The position numbers and the translations under genes are program-made. Under the pieces are notes generated by a model. It was not told the DNA's origin. It saw only the letters and a program-made list of their open reading frames with translations, and did not search any database. This document shows, in pieces, positions 33,746-42,063 of a DNA stretch of 45,380 nt; position 1 is the first letter of the stretch; the number at the start of each line of letters is the position of its first letter. The stretch comes from Oscillatoriales cyanobacterium (lineage in GTDB: Bacteria; Cyanobacteriota; Cyanobacteriia; Cyanobacteriales; Microcoleaceae). The stretch is from the NCBI GenBank assembly GCA_004294385.1, contig REAP01000044.1:1-45380 (forward strand), written 5' to 3'.

Positions 33746-34076
33746 TTAATTCTTGAATTTCTCTTGACTCAGCAGTTTATGCTCTAGCTAAGCTGTTCGA
33801 CATTCAAACTGCACTATTTGTGGCTCAGACCCCATGCTGTAAGGGGTTCAAGCAATAAATTTAAATGTCGAACAGCTTATTTGTCATCGTTTTTTTATGC
33901 TTTTATTTTCTAAAATAACATACTTGAACGAACCACGAAGACGCAAAGAGCGCGAAGGAAGAAAAGAAAGAGCTTTTTCTTATTTCTAGGATTGCTATAT
34001 CTTCCTCTTTCTCTTCCTTCGTGTCCTACCCTACGGGAACCCCTGCGGGGAACGCGCCTTCGCGGTTCGTTTAATC
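33746..34076. other. 331-bp gene-free region with two inverted-repeat elements
   Basis: Contains the MITE-like element 33789-33879 and a fold-back element 33927-34072, in which aacgaaccacgaagacgc pairs with gcgccttcgcggttcgtt at the ends and gaaggaagaaaagaaag pairs with ctttctcttccttc further in. The second also contains a ccctacgggaacccctgcgggg repeat. The fold-back ends about 5 bp from the adenosine deaminase-like stop and may terminate it. Confidence 0.65.
33789..33879. mobile_element. MITE-like element, 91 bp, TAAGCTGTTC ends
   Basis: The 20-bp ends TAAGCTGTTCGACATTCAAA (33789-33808) and the complement of TAAGCTGTTCGACATTTAAA (33860-33879) differ by one base. The ends match those of the element at 1456-1722, but the interior is unrelated and much shorter. 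Confidence 0.6.
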
Positions 34077-35105
34077 TTACTGCACAGATTCATGGTGCAA
34101 CAAACCAGTCAACATTTGCGTCGGTTGCTCCCCGTATGGCCACGCGAAAGCATGGCGAAAAGCGGCATTTTGACACGCTTGCAATTGCCGAAAATCAATG
34201 ATATCCAGAGTCAATAAATTCTCGTACTCAAAAGGCAGCCGCACGTTGTGCAATCCCGCGTTGTCAGTGCAAATCGCAATATCGACACCGGCTTCAAAAC
34301 ATCGATCGAACACAACCTTCAATTCCCGCATATCTTGCAACGTCCCCGTTTTCAGATAGGTAGTCGGGCAAACCTCCAAGCATTGACCTCTACGCGCCAC
34401 CTCTGGCAACAATTCGGGATATTTTAACGGAATTTGAATCCCGTGACCGATTCGCATCAGATAGGGCAGAAGTTCGGGATAACAACCTGATGTAGTTTCG
34501 TAGAGGTGTCCGGTGGTTTTAATGCCGATCGACCTTGCGTACTCATACAATCCCACAAATTCGTCCAGGCGATCGCCAATAGCAGCATCGCCGCCCGCAA
34601 GATCGATCGCACAAACATATTCTCCCATTTGTGCCGCCAAATCCACGATCGCCCGATTCACTTCATAGGGTAAACGCGAGTGCATACACAAAATTTGGCT
34701 AGTCACAATTGGACAATCGCTAATTTGACTTGCCTTACCCACAACTTGGACAATTTCTGCCATCAAATCAATCCGTTCAGATTGCGACAAATGCTCTGGA
34801 GTCCGCAAATAAGGCGTATAGCGCAACTCCAAATAAGCCAGATTTTCAAACACGTAAGCGCCCCGCATCAACCGATAGATGAAATAAGGCAAAGTTTCAA
34901 CAGTTTGAACGCTTTCTACCAACGTGTGCAATTCCAGATACTCATCCAGAGTATTGCGCGGACGAGTGTAAAAATCCTCAAACTCCGAGTATGCTTGAAA
35001 TCGGCTAGCTATTTCAGGATTGTGGTGGCGATCGAAATATCGCCACAGCACCCTAGGAACCACAGAACCACCTAGATGACGGTGCAACTCAGCGTGTAAA
35101 GTCAT
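34077..35105 (-). CDS. Adenosine/adenine deaminase family protein
   Basis: A 342-aa TIM-barrel metal-dependent deaminase. Motifs: metal ligands HAELHRHLGGS (His-x-His type), TTGHLYE (third His), IGHGIQIP, and the metal-binding Asp in CTDNAGLHNV. The usual adenosine deaminase signature S-T-D-D-P is replaced by CTDNAGLH, and the general-acid HAGE is TTGHLYE with Glu, so the substrate could be adenosine, adenine or a modified purine. The start ATG 35105 follows GAGG and yields MTLHAELHRHLGGS; an upstream extension is possible but lacks a ribosome site. It is divergent from purA (107 bp between starts), the enzyme that acts in the opposite direction on the purine pool. Confidence 0.85.
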   Translation of the reverse strand: MTLHAELHRHLGGSVVPRVLWRYFDRHHNPEIASRFQAYSEFEDFYTRPRNTLDEYLELHTLVESVQTVETLPYFIYRLMRGAYVFENLAYLELRYTPYLRTPEHLSQSERIDLMAEIVQVVGKASQISDCPIVTSQILCMHSRLPYEVNRAIVDLAAQMGEYVCAIDLAGGDAAIGDRLDEFVGLYEYARSIGIKTTGHLYETTSGCYPELLPYLMRIGHGIQIPLKYPELLPEVARRGQCLEVCPTTYLKTGTLQDMRELKVVFDRCFEAGVDIAICTDNAGLHNVRLPFEYENLLTLDIIDFRQLQACQNAAFRHAFAWPYGEQPTQMLTGLLHHESVQ

Positions 35106-35212
35106 GGCAAAAAGCCTCAATTTTCTCAATTGTAACAAAAATTAATTTGACATTTGACACACATCCATAGATAATCAAAGTTTGTGTCAACTAGAACGGA
35201 ACGCGAAAACCC

Positions 35213-36507
<1,295 letters not shown>

Positions 36508-36608
36508 TGTTGCCTTAAAATATCATTTTGGGTATCAATCAATCATACTCAAAGCTCTTGGCAGTCTCGCCGCGACCCACTTAGTTCGGAGTTCCAGCAG
36601 ATTTAGTG

Positions 36609-36634
36609 CACTTGACCCACGGCGAGGTCAAGTG
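36609..36634. terminator. Hairpin downstream of purA
   Basis: CACTTGACC pairs with GGTCAAGTG around loop cacggcga (9-bp perfect stem). No T-tract follows, so it could be an attenuator or processing site instead of a terminator; it lies 28 bp before a small ORF. Confidence 0.4.
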
Positions 36635-36661
36635 TATCCTTATTTACAGGGAGTCAAGTAA

Positions 36662-36835
36662 ATGACTGACGAAGATGAACTGATAGCACGGCTAGAAGTT
36701 CACAGAGATATGATTGGATGGCTTATAATGGAGTTGAGCAAAGAAGGAATAGAAGCCAAAAGAACAACCGGAAACAATCCCAAAGGTGATATTTTGATAG
36801 TCAACCAGAATTCAATGGTTAATTTATCAAAATAA
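36662..36835 (+). CDS. 57-aa protein, first gene of an orphan three-gene cassette
   Basis: A short acidic/amphipathic protein: TDEDELIARLEVHRDMIGWLIMEL, then KEGIEAKRTTGNNPKGDILIVN. A GGGAG ribosome site lies about eight bases upstream. It is too short for catalysis alone and looks like a small interaction module. It lies 18 bp before the next gene of the cassette; coding is supported by good phase with both downstream genes and by the ribosome site. Family not recognised. Confidence 0.55.
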   Translation: MTDEDELIARLEVHRDMIGWLIMELSKEGIEAKRTTGNNPKGDILIVNQNSMVNLSK

Positions 36836-36853
36836 TAAAAAGTATAAATAATA

Positions 36854-37072
36854 ATGAATGAACCGCATATTGAAATCAAAGCCTGGACAAACAAAAAAAT
36901 AGATTCCACAAAAGCTAAGGAAATATGTCAAAAAGGAACTGTAATTGGAGTTATTACCACAGGGGCAATTACTAAACCAGCTAAAGTTGTATTCGATAAA
37001 GCAGATGTAGCTTGGGTAGAAAATTTTCCAGAGAGTAAGTTGTTGAATCAGGAAGGTCAGGAGGAAAGCTAA
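36854..37072 (+). CDS. 72-aa protein, second gene of the orphan cassette
   Basis: A compact alpha/beta-looking protein: NEPHIEIKAWTNKKIDSTKA, then ICQKGTVIGVITTGAITKPAKVVFDKADVAWVENFPE. The alternation of charged turns and IGVITTGA / VAWVENFP strands suggests a small beta-alpha-beta fold. Its TAA overlaps the ATG of the next gene by one base (TAATG), so the two are translationally coupled. Not recognised; it could be a partner or immunity-like protein for one of its neighbours, which is a guess. Confidence 0.62.
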   Translation: MNEPHIEIKAWTNKKIDSTKAKEICQKGTVIGVITTGAITKPAKVVFDKADVAWVENFPESKLLNQEGQEES

Positions 37073-37443
37073 TGTTAGACATGATTTTTTATGCCTTCAA
37101 AACTAATCAGCCACCTCACTATGTTGGAATGTCTGAAGACGTTTATGAGTGGTTGGCAAAATCAGAATTTTCCAAAATTGGCAAATCTGTTCCCAGAAAT
37201 ATTTTGATAGATGAAGAGGAGGAAAAGCTACCTTTAGTTGAGTTAGATCAAGATATACGCCAGAAGTTTAGAAATTTTTTCCGCGATGCAATCATCTGCG
37301 AAAGCGATACCGTCCTTGCTAAGCTGGGTGATTCCCCTCTCAAAGAAGAATACCAAGCAGGAACGTACCGTCTGAGGAAATTGTTAGACTTGCTGAAGTG
37401 TGTGGAAAATGAAAATTATCAGTATCTTCAGCGAGTCCTTTAA
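37072..37443 (+). CDS. 123-aa protein, third gene of the orphan cassette
   Basis: A soluble protein starting with a strong GGAGG ribosome site nine bases upstream. It begins MLDMIFYAFKTNQPPHYVGMSEDVYEWLAK and has an acidic middle (DEEEEKLPLVELDQDI) followed by a helical C-terminal half (QKFRNFFRDAIICESDTVLAKL, YRLRKLLDLLKCVENENY). Two Cys are present but no metal motif. Function unknown. The whole cassette fills the space between purA and rplY, which are adjacent in other cyanobacteria such as Synechocystis (sll1823/sll1824), so it looks like an insertion. Confidence 0.68.
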   Translation: MLDMIFYAFKTNQPPHYVGMSEDVYEWLAKSEFSKIGKSVPRNILIDEEEEKLPLVELDQDIRQKFRNFFRDAIICESDTVLAKLGDSPLKEEYQAGTYRLRKLLDLLKCVENENYQYLQRVL

Positions 37444-37542
37444 TAAGTTAGTTCGATCAATACCTTCAGCGAATTTAATTAAGTGCGATCGTATTAGCAC
37501 AAATTTGGTAAAATGTGAAAACAATAAGCCAAAAGTCAGAAA

Positions 37543-38139
37543 ATGCAAATCGCAGTTGAATGTCAAAAACGAGCTGAAGGCAGCAAACCAAATGCCTTAC
37601 GTCGCTCAGGATTGATTCCCGCCGTACTTTACGGCCACAAAGGTTCTGAATCCATTTCACTTACCATCCCAGCCAAAGCAGTTGAAACTCTCCTCAAACA
37701 GCGCGTTGTCAACAACGTCTTAATTGACCTGGATATTCCAGAGATTTCTTGGAAAGGCAAAACTTTGCTACGGGAAGTACAACGTCATCCTTGGAAAGGT
37801 TTTCCCTATCACCTCAGCTTTTTTGCTGTAGGAAGTCAAGATAGCCTCGAAGTAGTTTTGTCCCTACGTTTTGTTGGCGAATCTGTCGGTGTCAAAATGG
37901 GCGGTGGCCTTTTGGATACCGTGATGATGCAATTAACAGTTAAGTGTAAACCTGACAGCATTCCTGATGCCATTGAAGTAGATATTTCTAATTTAAATGT
38001 CGGGGATGCACTGCATATTCACGAACTGGTTTTGCCAGTAGGAGTTGTAGCTGTTGCTGAACCAAATCAGGTAGTTGTCAGCGTACTGGCAGGTAAAGGA
38101 AGTTCTGAAGAAGATGCAGAAGCAACACCAGCAGCTTAA
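37543..38139 (+). CDS. rplY: 50S ribosomal protein L25/general stress protein Ctc
   Basis: A 198-aa member of the long (Ctc-type) L25 family that binds 5S rRNA. The N-terminal L25 domain (about 1-92: [45 protein letters not shown]) is followed by the C-terminal beta domain TL5/Ctc (about 95-182) and a disordered acidic tail ([12 protein letters not shown]). Length is normal. Two HIP1-containing hairpins follow downstream. Confidence 0.94.
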   Translation: MQIAVECQKRAEGSKPNALRRSGLIPAVLYGHKGSESISLTIPAKAVETLLKQRVVNNVLIDLDIPEISWKGKTLLREVQRHPWKGFPYHLSFFAVGSQDSLEVVLSLRFVGESVGVKMGGGLLDTVMMQLTVKCKPDSIPDAIEVDISNLNVGDALHIHELVLPVGVVAVAEPNQVVVSVLAGKGSSEEDAEATPAA

Positions 38140-38146
38140 TTGGTAA

Positions 38147-38234
38147 TATCAATTCTGGTTGCACCGGAATCATTGTTAATTGTTAACTGTTAACTGTTGA
38201 CTGTTTGAATAATACCGATGCAACTGGAAATGAT
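38147..38234. repeat. Composite palindrome/heptamer element, second copy
   Basis: An imperfect ATTCTGGTTGCACCGGAAT palindrome is followed by tgttaac/tgttgac heptamers and a terminal gatgcaactggaaatgat arm, the same order of parts as 23174-23260. Confidence 0.65.
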
Positions 38235-38267
38235 CTAATTAGTAATAGTTGTTAACTAATTATTCAG

Positions 38268-38307
38268 AAAAGGCGATCGCTTTTTAGTAAAAAGGCGATC
38301 GCTTTTT
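38268..38307. terminator. Tandem HIP1 hairpins between convergent genes
   Basis: Two copies of aaaaggcgatcgcttttt lie back to back between rplY (rightward) and the 38383 gene (leftward). Each is a self-complementary HIP1 core with A and T runs, usable as a terminator in either direction. Confidence 0.6.
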
Positions 38308-38333
38308 AATTACCAAAACCATTGATTTTATTG

Positions 38334-38380
38334 CATCTTCCTTCTTCCTTCTTCCTTCTTCCTTCTTCCTTCTTCCTTCG
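38334..38380. repeat. cttcctt tandem heptamers
   Basis: About six cttcctt units directly before the stop codon of the leftward secreted-protein gene. Confidence 0.85.
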
Positions 38381-38382
38381 AC

Positions 38383-38859
38383 TCATTTACTAGCCAATTC
38401 TGGACAGTAGTGATTTGAAGCAAGAGTTAGGGTAATATCAGCATCCGCCAGAAAGCTTTCTTTCGCAATGGGATTTTCCATATTTGCCGCTTGCCCGATC
38501 GCTCTTAATTTAAATTCCGACAGAGAAAGCCCAGCTTTTGCCTCGGTACACATTCTTTTAGCTGCGGCAATTTTTTGACCAGGGCTGCTTTGGATTGCTT
38601 GTAATAAACTATCCGTTGTCGCTGTCGAATAGCTTTTGGCTAAACGTTTATAGTCTTCAACAAATTTACCATCATTGCCACTAATTTTAACCGTAGGTTC
38701 CTGACTAGAACACAACTGGTTTAAGTTAATCACTTCTCCCGCTGAGTTGACGATAAAACATCCTTCGCGTTCTTGGGCGATCGCACTTTTAGTATTAGTA
38801 GCTATGAGTTGAATAAACATAGCAGCTATGATAGCAGTTAAATGAAAGCGATTTAGCAT
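38383..38859 (-). CDS. Secreted protein, DUF732-like
   Basis: A 158-aa protein with a Sec signal peptide (about 1-29, ending SAIAQ-ER). The mature part has four Cys (GCFIVN, NQLCSS, KRMCTEA, HYCPEL), probably two disulfides. The pattern of helix, small-residue-rich segment (IQSSPGQKIAAAKRMC), then a late CPEL resembles DUF732 proteins, which have no known activity. The upstream region is filled with the seven-fold CCTGAGCG repeat array, so its promoter must lie within about 30 bp or inside the array. Confidence 0.72.
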   Translation of the reverse strand: MLNRFHLTAIIAAMFIQLIATNTKSAIAQEREGCFIVNSAGEVINLNQLCSSQEPTVKISGNDGKFVEDYKRLAKSYSTATTDSLLQAIQSSPGQKIAAAKRMCTEAKAGLSLSEFKLRAIGQAANMENPIAKESFLADADITLTLASNHYCPELASK

Positions 38860-39234
38860 AATACTGAACTCCTTTGTTATTTGTTAATTGCCGTACCCTG
38901 AGCGTAGTCGAAGGGTTAATTACCGTACCCTGAGCGTAGTCGAAGGGTTAATTATTACCGTACCCTGAGCGTAGTCGAAGGGTTAATTATTACCGTACCC
39001 TGAGCGTAGTCGAAGGGTAGTTGTTAGTTCCTCCCGTACCCTGAGCGTAGTCGAAGGGTTAATTGCCGCGCCCTAAACGTAATCGAAGGGTTCGTTGCAG
39101 CGCCCTAAACGTAGTCGAAGGGTTCGTTGTTGGTTGTTAGTTATTAGTTGCGGCGCCCTGCCCTTCGACTCCGCTCAGGGAACGATCGCATAAATACCTT
39201 AACCACCTTGGCTATAACAGTGAACAGTTAACAG
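38860..39234. other. 375-bp gene-free region: repeat array
   Basis: Almost entirely the CCCTGAGCGTAGTCGAAGGG array (38891-39180) with ttaatta spacers. About 50 bp remain before the anti-sigma stop. No gene seen. Confidence 0.7.
38891..39180. repeat. Array of CCCTGAGCGTAGTCGAAGGG repeats
   Basis: Seven direct copies (five near-identical, two with ccctaaacgtagtcgaaggg) spaced by gttaatt(att)accgta, and one inverted copy at about 39159-39180 (gcccttcgactccgctcaggg). The same core lies inside two coding sequences at 5094-5113 and 44595-44682. Confidence 0.85.
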
Positions 39235-39855
39235 TCAACAAACTATCATTTCATTATCAAGGGATGATTTGACCAATAACAAACATCCGTTGTGGGAGAC
39301 TGGCCCATGAATAGAATTGGGAAATGAGCGAATATAATCCCCTGGATAGCAAATTTCTCCTTCCACTTCTAAATCTCCTTCTAACATAAATACTTCTTCT
39401 ACTCCCCCATGTCGATGTAGCGGAAATTCGACCCCCGCTTCTAACCGCATTAAACAGGTAAATTCGCGCTTTTCTCGATCGACATAAAGGTTAGCAAACG
39501 AAATACCTGAAACTGTATATTTTCTCCATTTCACATTCTGCGATCGCACAATTACAGAAGGAGTATTGTTCTCAGCAGCAGGAATAACAGGCTGAGCATT
39601 AATTTCCTCAATGGGAGTTGGGGAAAGTTCCGCGATACGCTGGAACAAACGGTGTTTGAGATTAGGTGAAACAGGTACTAGAGGGGCCGTATAGGCGATC
39701 GCACCAACAGCAGTCTCAAAAGCATCTAATTCACTTTCAAGTTCTGGAGACTCTTGCAATTTCTCTTCAAGGGCGCGACTTTCTGACTCGTCAATCGTAT
39801 CGAGAGCTCGAAGGGCTGCAAGGATATTAAATTCCTCATCTGGCATTATTTCCAT
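39235..39855 (-). CDS. Cupin-type anti-sigma factor (ChrR-like, without N-terminal zinc motif)
   Basis: A 206-aa protein. The N-terminal helical part (about 1-85, ALRALDTIDESESRALEEKL) fits an anti-sigma domain but lacks the His/Cys zinc ligands of ChrR. The C-terminal cupin (about 115-200) shows PLHRHGGVEEVFMLEGDL and SIHGPVSH, the His-x-His, Glu and His metal set. By analogy with ChrR, the cupin would sense reactive oxygen, singlet oxygen or hydroperoxides, releasing the sigma factor. It starts 3 bp after the sigma stop codon, so the two are coupled. Confidence 0.83.
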   Translation of the reverse strand: MEIMPDEEFNILAALRALDTIDESESRALEEKLQESPELESELDAFETAVGAIAYTAPLVPVSPNLKHRLFQRIAELSPTPIEEINAQPVIPAAENNTPSVIVRSQNVKWRKYTVSGISFANLYVDREKREFTCLMRLEAGVEFPLHRHGGVEEVFMLEGDLEVEGEICYPGDYIRSFPNSIHGPVSHNGCLLLVKSSLDNEMIVC

Positions 39856-39858
39856 AAT

Positions 39859-40425
39859 CTAAACTATTTCGCTCAAAGCTTGACGCAACTTAGAAATACC
39901 TAACCTAATTCTGGTTTTGATAGTGCCCATAGGAATACCTGTCTTAGTGGCGATCGCAGCGCAAGTCAATCCTTGATAATAGGCTAATTCAATCGCCTGT
40001 CGCTGTTCTGCGGGCAATTTTTCCAGCGCTGCTTTGACTTGTGCGCTCCGTTCTTCTAGTATGGCATCTTCCATCGGTTCTGCAATACGAGAAGTAGGAA
40101 CTTTAGCATCTTCCAGAGAAGCAACAACCGCCCGAAAACTGCGCTGCAAAACTCGAAGTCGATCGAGGGAACGACTGCGCGTCAGCATAAACAACCAAGT
40201 ATCTACTCGACTGCGGGAAACATCATAACTTGCTGCTTTTTGCCAGATTTGGGAAAAAACATCAAGTACCACTTCTTCCGCTTCTTCTACCGAACCCAGG
40301 ATTTTGTAAGCAAGAGCATAACTAGCACGACCATATCGATCGTACAGTTTAGCTAATGCTGTTTGGTCTTTTTGGGCAATCTGTACTAATAGTAGCGATT
40401 CATCCCCTGACTTTTGATCTGTCAT
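39859..40425 (-). CDS. ECF-type RNA polymerase sigma factor
   Basis: A 188-aa sigma70-family factor of the ECF group. Region 2 (about 20-95) reads LYDRYGRASYALAYKILGS and DVFSQIWQKAASYD then VDTWLFMLTRSRSLDRLR; region 4 (about 130-185) reads LPAEQRQAIELAYYQGLT and IPMGTIKTRIRLGISKLR. There is no region 1 or 3. Being linked to a cupin anti-sigma factor, it resembles the RpoE-ChrR (ECF11-like) type. It is divergent from the DUF4331-TPR-NicO genes, whose upstream region carries two identical bipartite motifs that fit an ECF promoter. Confidence 0.92.
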   Translation of the reverse strand: MTDQKSGDESLLLVQIAQKDQTALAKLYDRYGRASYALAYKILGSVEEAEEVVLDVFSQIWQKAASYDVSRSRVDTWLFMLTRSRSLDRLRVLQRSFRAVVASLEDAKVPTSRIAEPMEDAILEERSAQVKAALEKLPAEQRQAIELAYYQGLTCAAIATKTGIPMGTIKTRIRLGISKLRQALSEIV

Positions 40426-40460
40426 TTCAGTGTACCGGAAAAAATGTGTTTTGACTGCAC

Positions 40461-40488
40461 AGATCCAAAATAAAATATTCAGCGTATA
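40461..40488 (+). promoter_or_regulatory. Candidate ECF sigma promoter P1
   Basis: AGATCC (40461-40466), 16-bp spacer, CGTATA (40483-40488), pointing toward the DUF4331 gene (250 bp to its start). The -35 part matches the TGATC-like element known for RpoE-ChrR-type promoters. The same motif with the same spacing recurs at 40653. Confidence 0.55.
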
Positions 40489-40652
40489 TCACTATAGAAC
40501 CCGAACATAAGTATAAGTTTGAAGTTGGGGATACAAGCTGGAGAATGCCTTTTCGGGCTAGTTTTGCAGTGCCTTAAATTGTGCAGATTCCAGATTGTCT
40601 TGTAGTTTATCACCTAAGTTGATGGATTTTACAGAAATTAATGTTTTGGTAG

Positions 40653-40680
40653 AGATCCAAAATTGTCAAACCTTCGTATA
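40653..40680 (+). promoter_or_regulatory. Candidate ECF sigma promoter P2
   Basis: AGATCC (40653-40658), 16-bp spacer, CGTATA (40675-40680), 57 bp between its end and the start codon. The shared bases with P1 also include four As after the -35 (AGATCCAAAA), while the rest of the spacer is unrelated, which argues for function over duplication. Confidence 0.6.
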
Positions 40681-40737
40681 CCAATCAGATAAAGTTCAGT
40701 CATCCCAAAAACAATCATAAAAATAGAGGTGCTAACT

Positions 40738-41952
40738 GTGAAACTAAGCAAAAATTTTCGGCGAACAATACTAGCGATAGAATTGGCTCTAATTGCCGTA
40801 CTAACTCCAGGGATAATTGCAGCTTCCGATCACGACGATGGCGAAGTAGACATCAAAGGTCGCACTGTCAATTTAACAGACCTGTATGTGTTTCGCGAAC
40901 AAGACCAGAATTCTGGTGCTGCTGACGGAGATTTAGTATTCATTATGAATTCAAATCCCCGTTCTGTAGCTCGCTATCAATATTATTTCAGCACTACGGC
41001 TCTTTACCAATTTCACATTACGCAGGTGGGTGATGTGAATTCTACTCCCACGGGACGAGCAGATATAATTGTGCGATTGGCCTTTAGTCCGCCCAATAAT
41101 CAAGGTATGCAAGCGGCGGCTGTGACTGTGGTTCGTGGCGGTGTAGAAACCACTACGAAGACAACAGTTAATAATAGCTTAATTGCCACAACACCGCTCA
41201 ATTCTAATGCTGTTTTAAATACAGTACCTGTGGGCGGTTCTAACTTAACTGTATTTGCAGGTTTGCGGGAAGATCCGTTTTTCTTCGATGTTGAACAATT
41301 TTTCCGTGTGCGTGCTGGAGCTTTGGGCACCGGGGCGAAAGTAGGTTTTAAGCCAGTAAGTCAAGCGATCGATTTTGCTAAAGGTTATAATGTCAATACA
41401 ATTGCGGTGCGGGTTCCGAAAGCATTTTTGCAAGCAGGAACAGGGGCGAATACTTTTGATGTTTGGTCAACGGTTTCGATCAGAGATGGAGCTGGTGGTT
41501 TCAAACAGTTTGAGCGATTGGCTAGACCTGCAATTAATGAAGGTTTGATAATTACTCCTGGGTTTATGGAGGCATTTAATAATATTCCTCCCAGATTGGA
41601 TTTGAGTCCGGCTGCGGCTCCGGTGCGCCAAGAAGCTGTTGCTACTCTGAATGCTGTGGATCTTTTGGACGGTAGCGATAATGTCGATCCAAATGCGATC
41701 GCAGGAGCTTTCTTACCTGATGTGATGCGGATTGATACGACTAAAGCAAGCGGTTATGGTAGTGCGACAAATTCTCAAGGAAGTCTGATTGGAGGTCGGA
41801 TGCTGCTGGATGATGTGATTGATATCACTCTGGGAGCTTTGGTGGGTTCTCCGGTTGGAGATAATGTTTCTTATAATGGAACACCGGGAAATCCGGGTCA
41901 GGGACACAAGCCTTTACAACCGAGTTTTCCTTATTTGGCTTTGCCGAATTAG
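40738..41952 (+). CDS. DUF4331 family exported protein
   Basis: A 404-aa protein. GTG 40738 is chosen because AGAGG (40725-40729) stands eight bases upstream; the GTG at 40729 overlaps it. A Sec signal peptide (about 1-30) ends near IIAASDHDDGE. The body shows the DUF4331 pattern: an early acidic/His segment, NLTDLYVFREQ, DLVFIMNSNPRS, GLREDPFFFDVEQFFRV, NTIAVRVPKAFL and a late GRMLLDDVIDITL. The function is not established. It is the gene nearest to the two candidate ECF promoters and probably the head of an operon with the TPR and NicO genes. Confidence 0.85.
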   Translation: MKLSKNFRRTILAIELALIAVLTPGIIAASDHDDGEVDIKGRTVNLTDLYVFREQDQNSGAADGDLVFIMNSNPRSVARYQYYFSTTALYQFHITQVGDVNSTPTGRADIIVRLAFSPPNNQGMQAAAVTVVRGGVETTTKTTVNNSLIATTPLNSNAVLNTVPVGGSNLTVFAGLREDPFFFDVEQFFRVRAGALGTGAKVGFKPVSQAIDFAKGYNVNTIAVRVPKAFLQAGTGANTFDVWSTVSIRDGAGGFKQFERLARPAINEGLIITPGFMEAFNNIPPRLDLSPAAAPVRQEAVATLNAVDLLDGSDNVDPNAIAGAFLPDVMRIDTTKASGYGSATNSQGSLIGGRMLLDDVIDITLGALVGSPVGDNVSYNGTPGNPGQGHKPLQPSFPYLALPN

Positions 41953-42063
41953 TCATTAGTTAGTAGTTATTAGTTATTGGTTATTGATTAATAACTAATA
42001 ACTAATTTAATTTGGATTTTTTACCGCAGATAAAGGCGGATGAACGCAGATGAACGCAGATTT
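41953..42063. repeat. Heptamers and gatgaacgca repeat
   Basis: ttagttattagtt-type heptamers (41953-42005) are followed by ggcggatgaacgcagatgaacgcagattt, a dispersed cyanobacterial repeat that could otherwise be mistaken for an N-terminal extension (NADERRF) of the next gene. Confidence 0.75.

Noticed and set aside
33845..33860. gggttcaag-like tRNA T-loop
   Set aside because: No acceptor or anticodon arms can be built around it; it is the interior of a MITE-like element.
38891..39180. Possible CRISPR array
   Set aside because: Spacers are short (about 10-15 bp) and similar to each other, and the same unit occurs inside coding genes.
42040..42063. Earlier ATG for the TPR protein
   Set aside because: The extension is encoded by the gatgaacgca dispersed repeat and would put charged residues before the membrane anchor.
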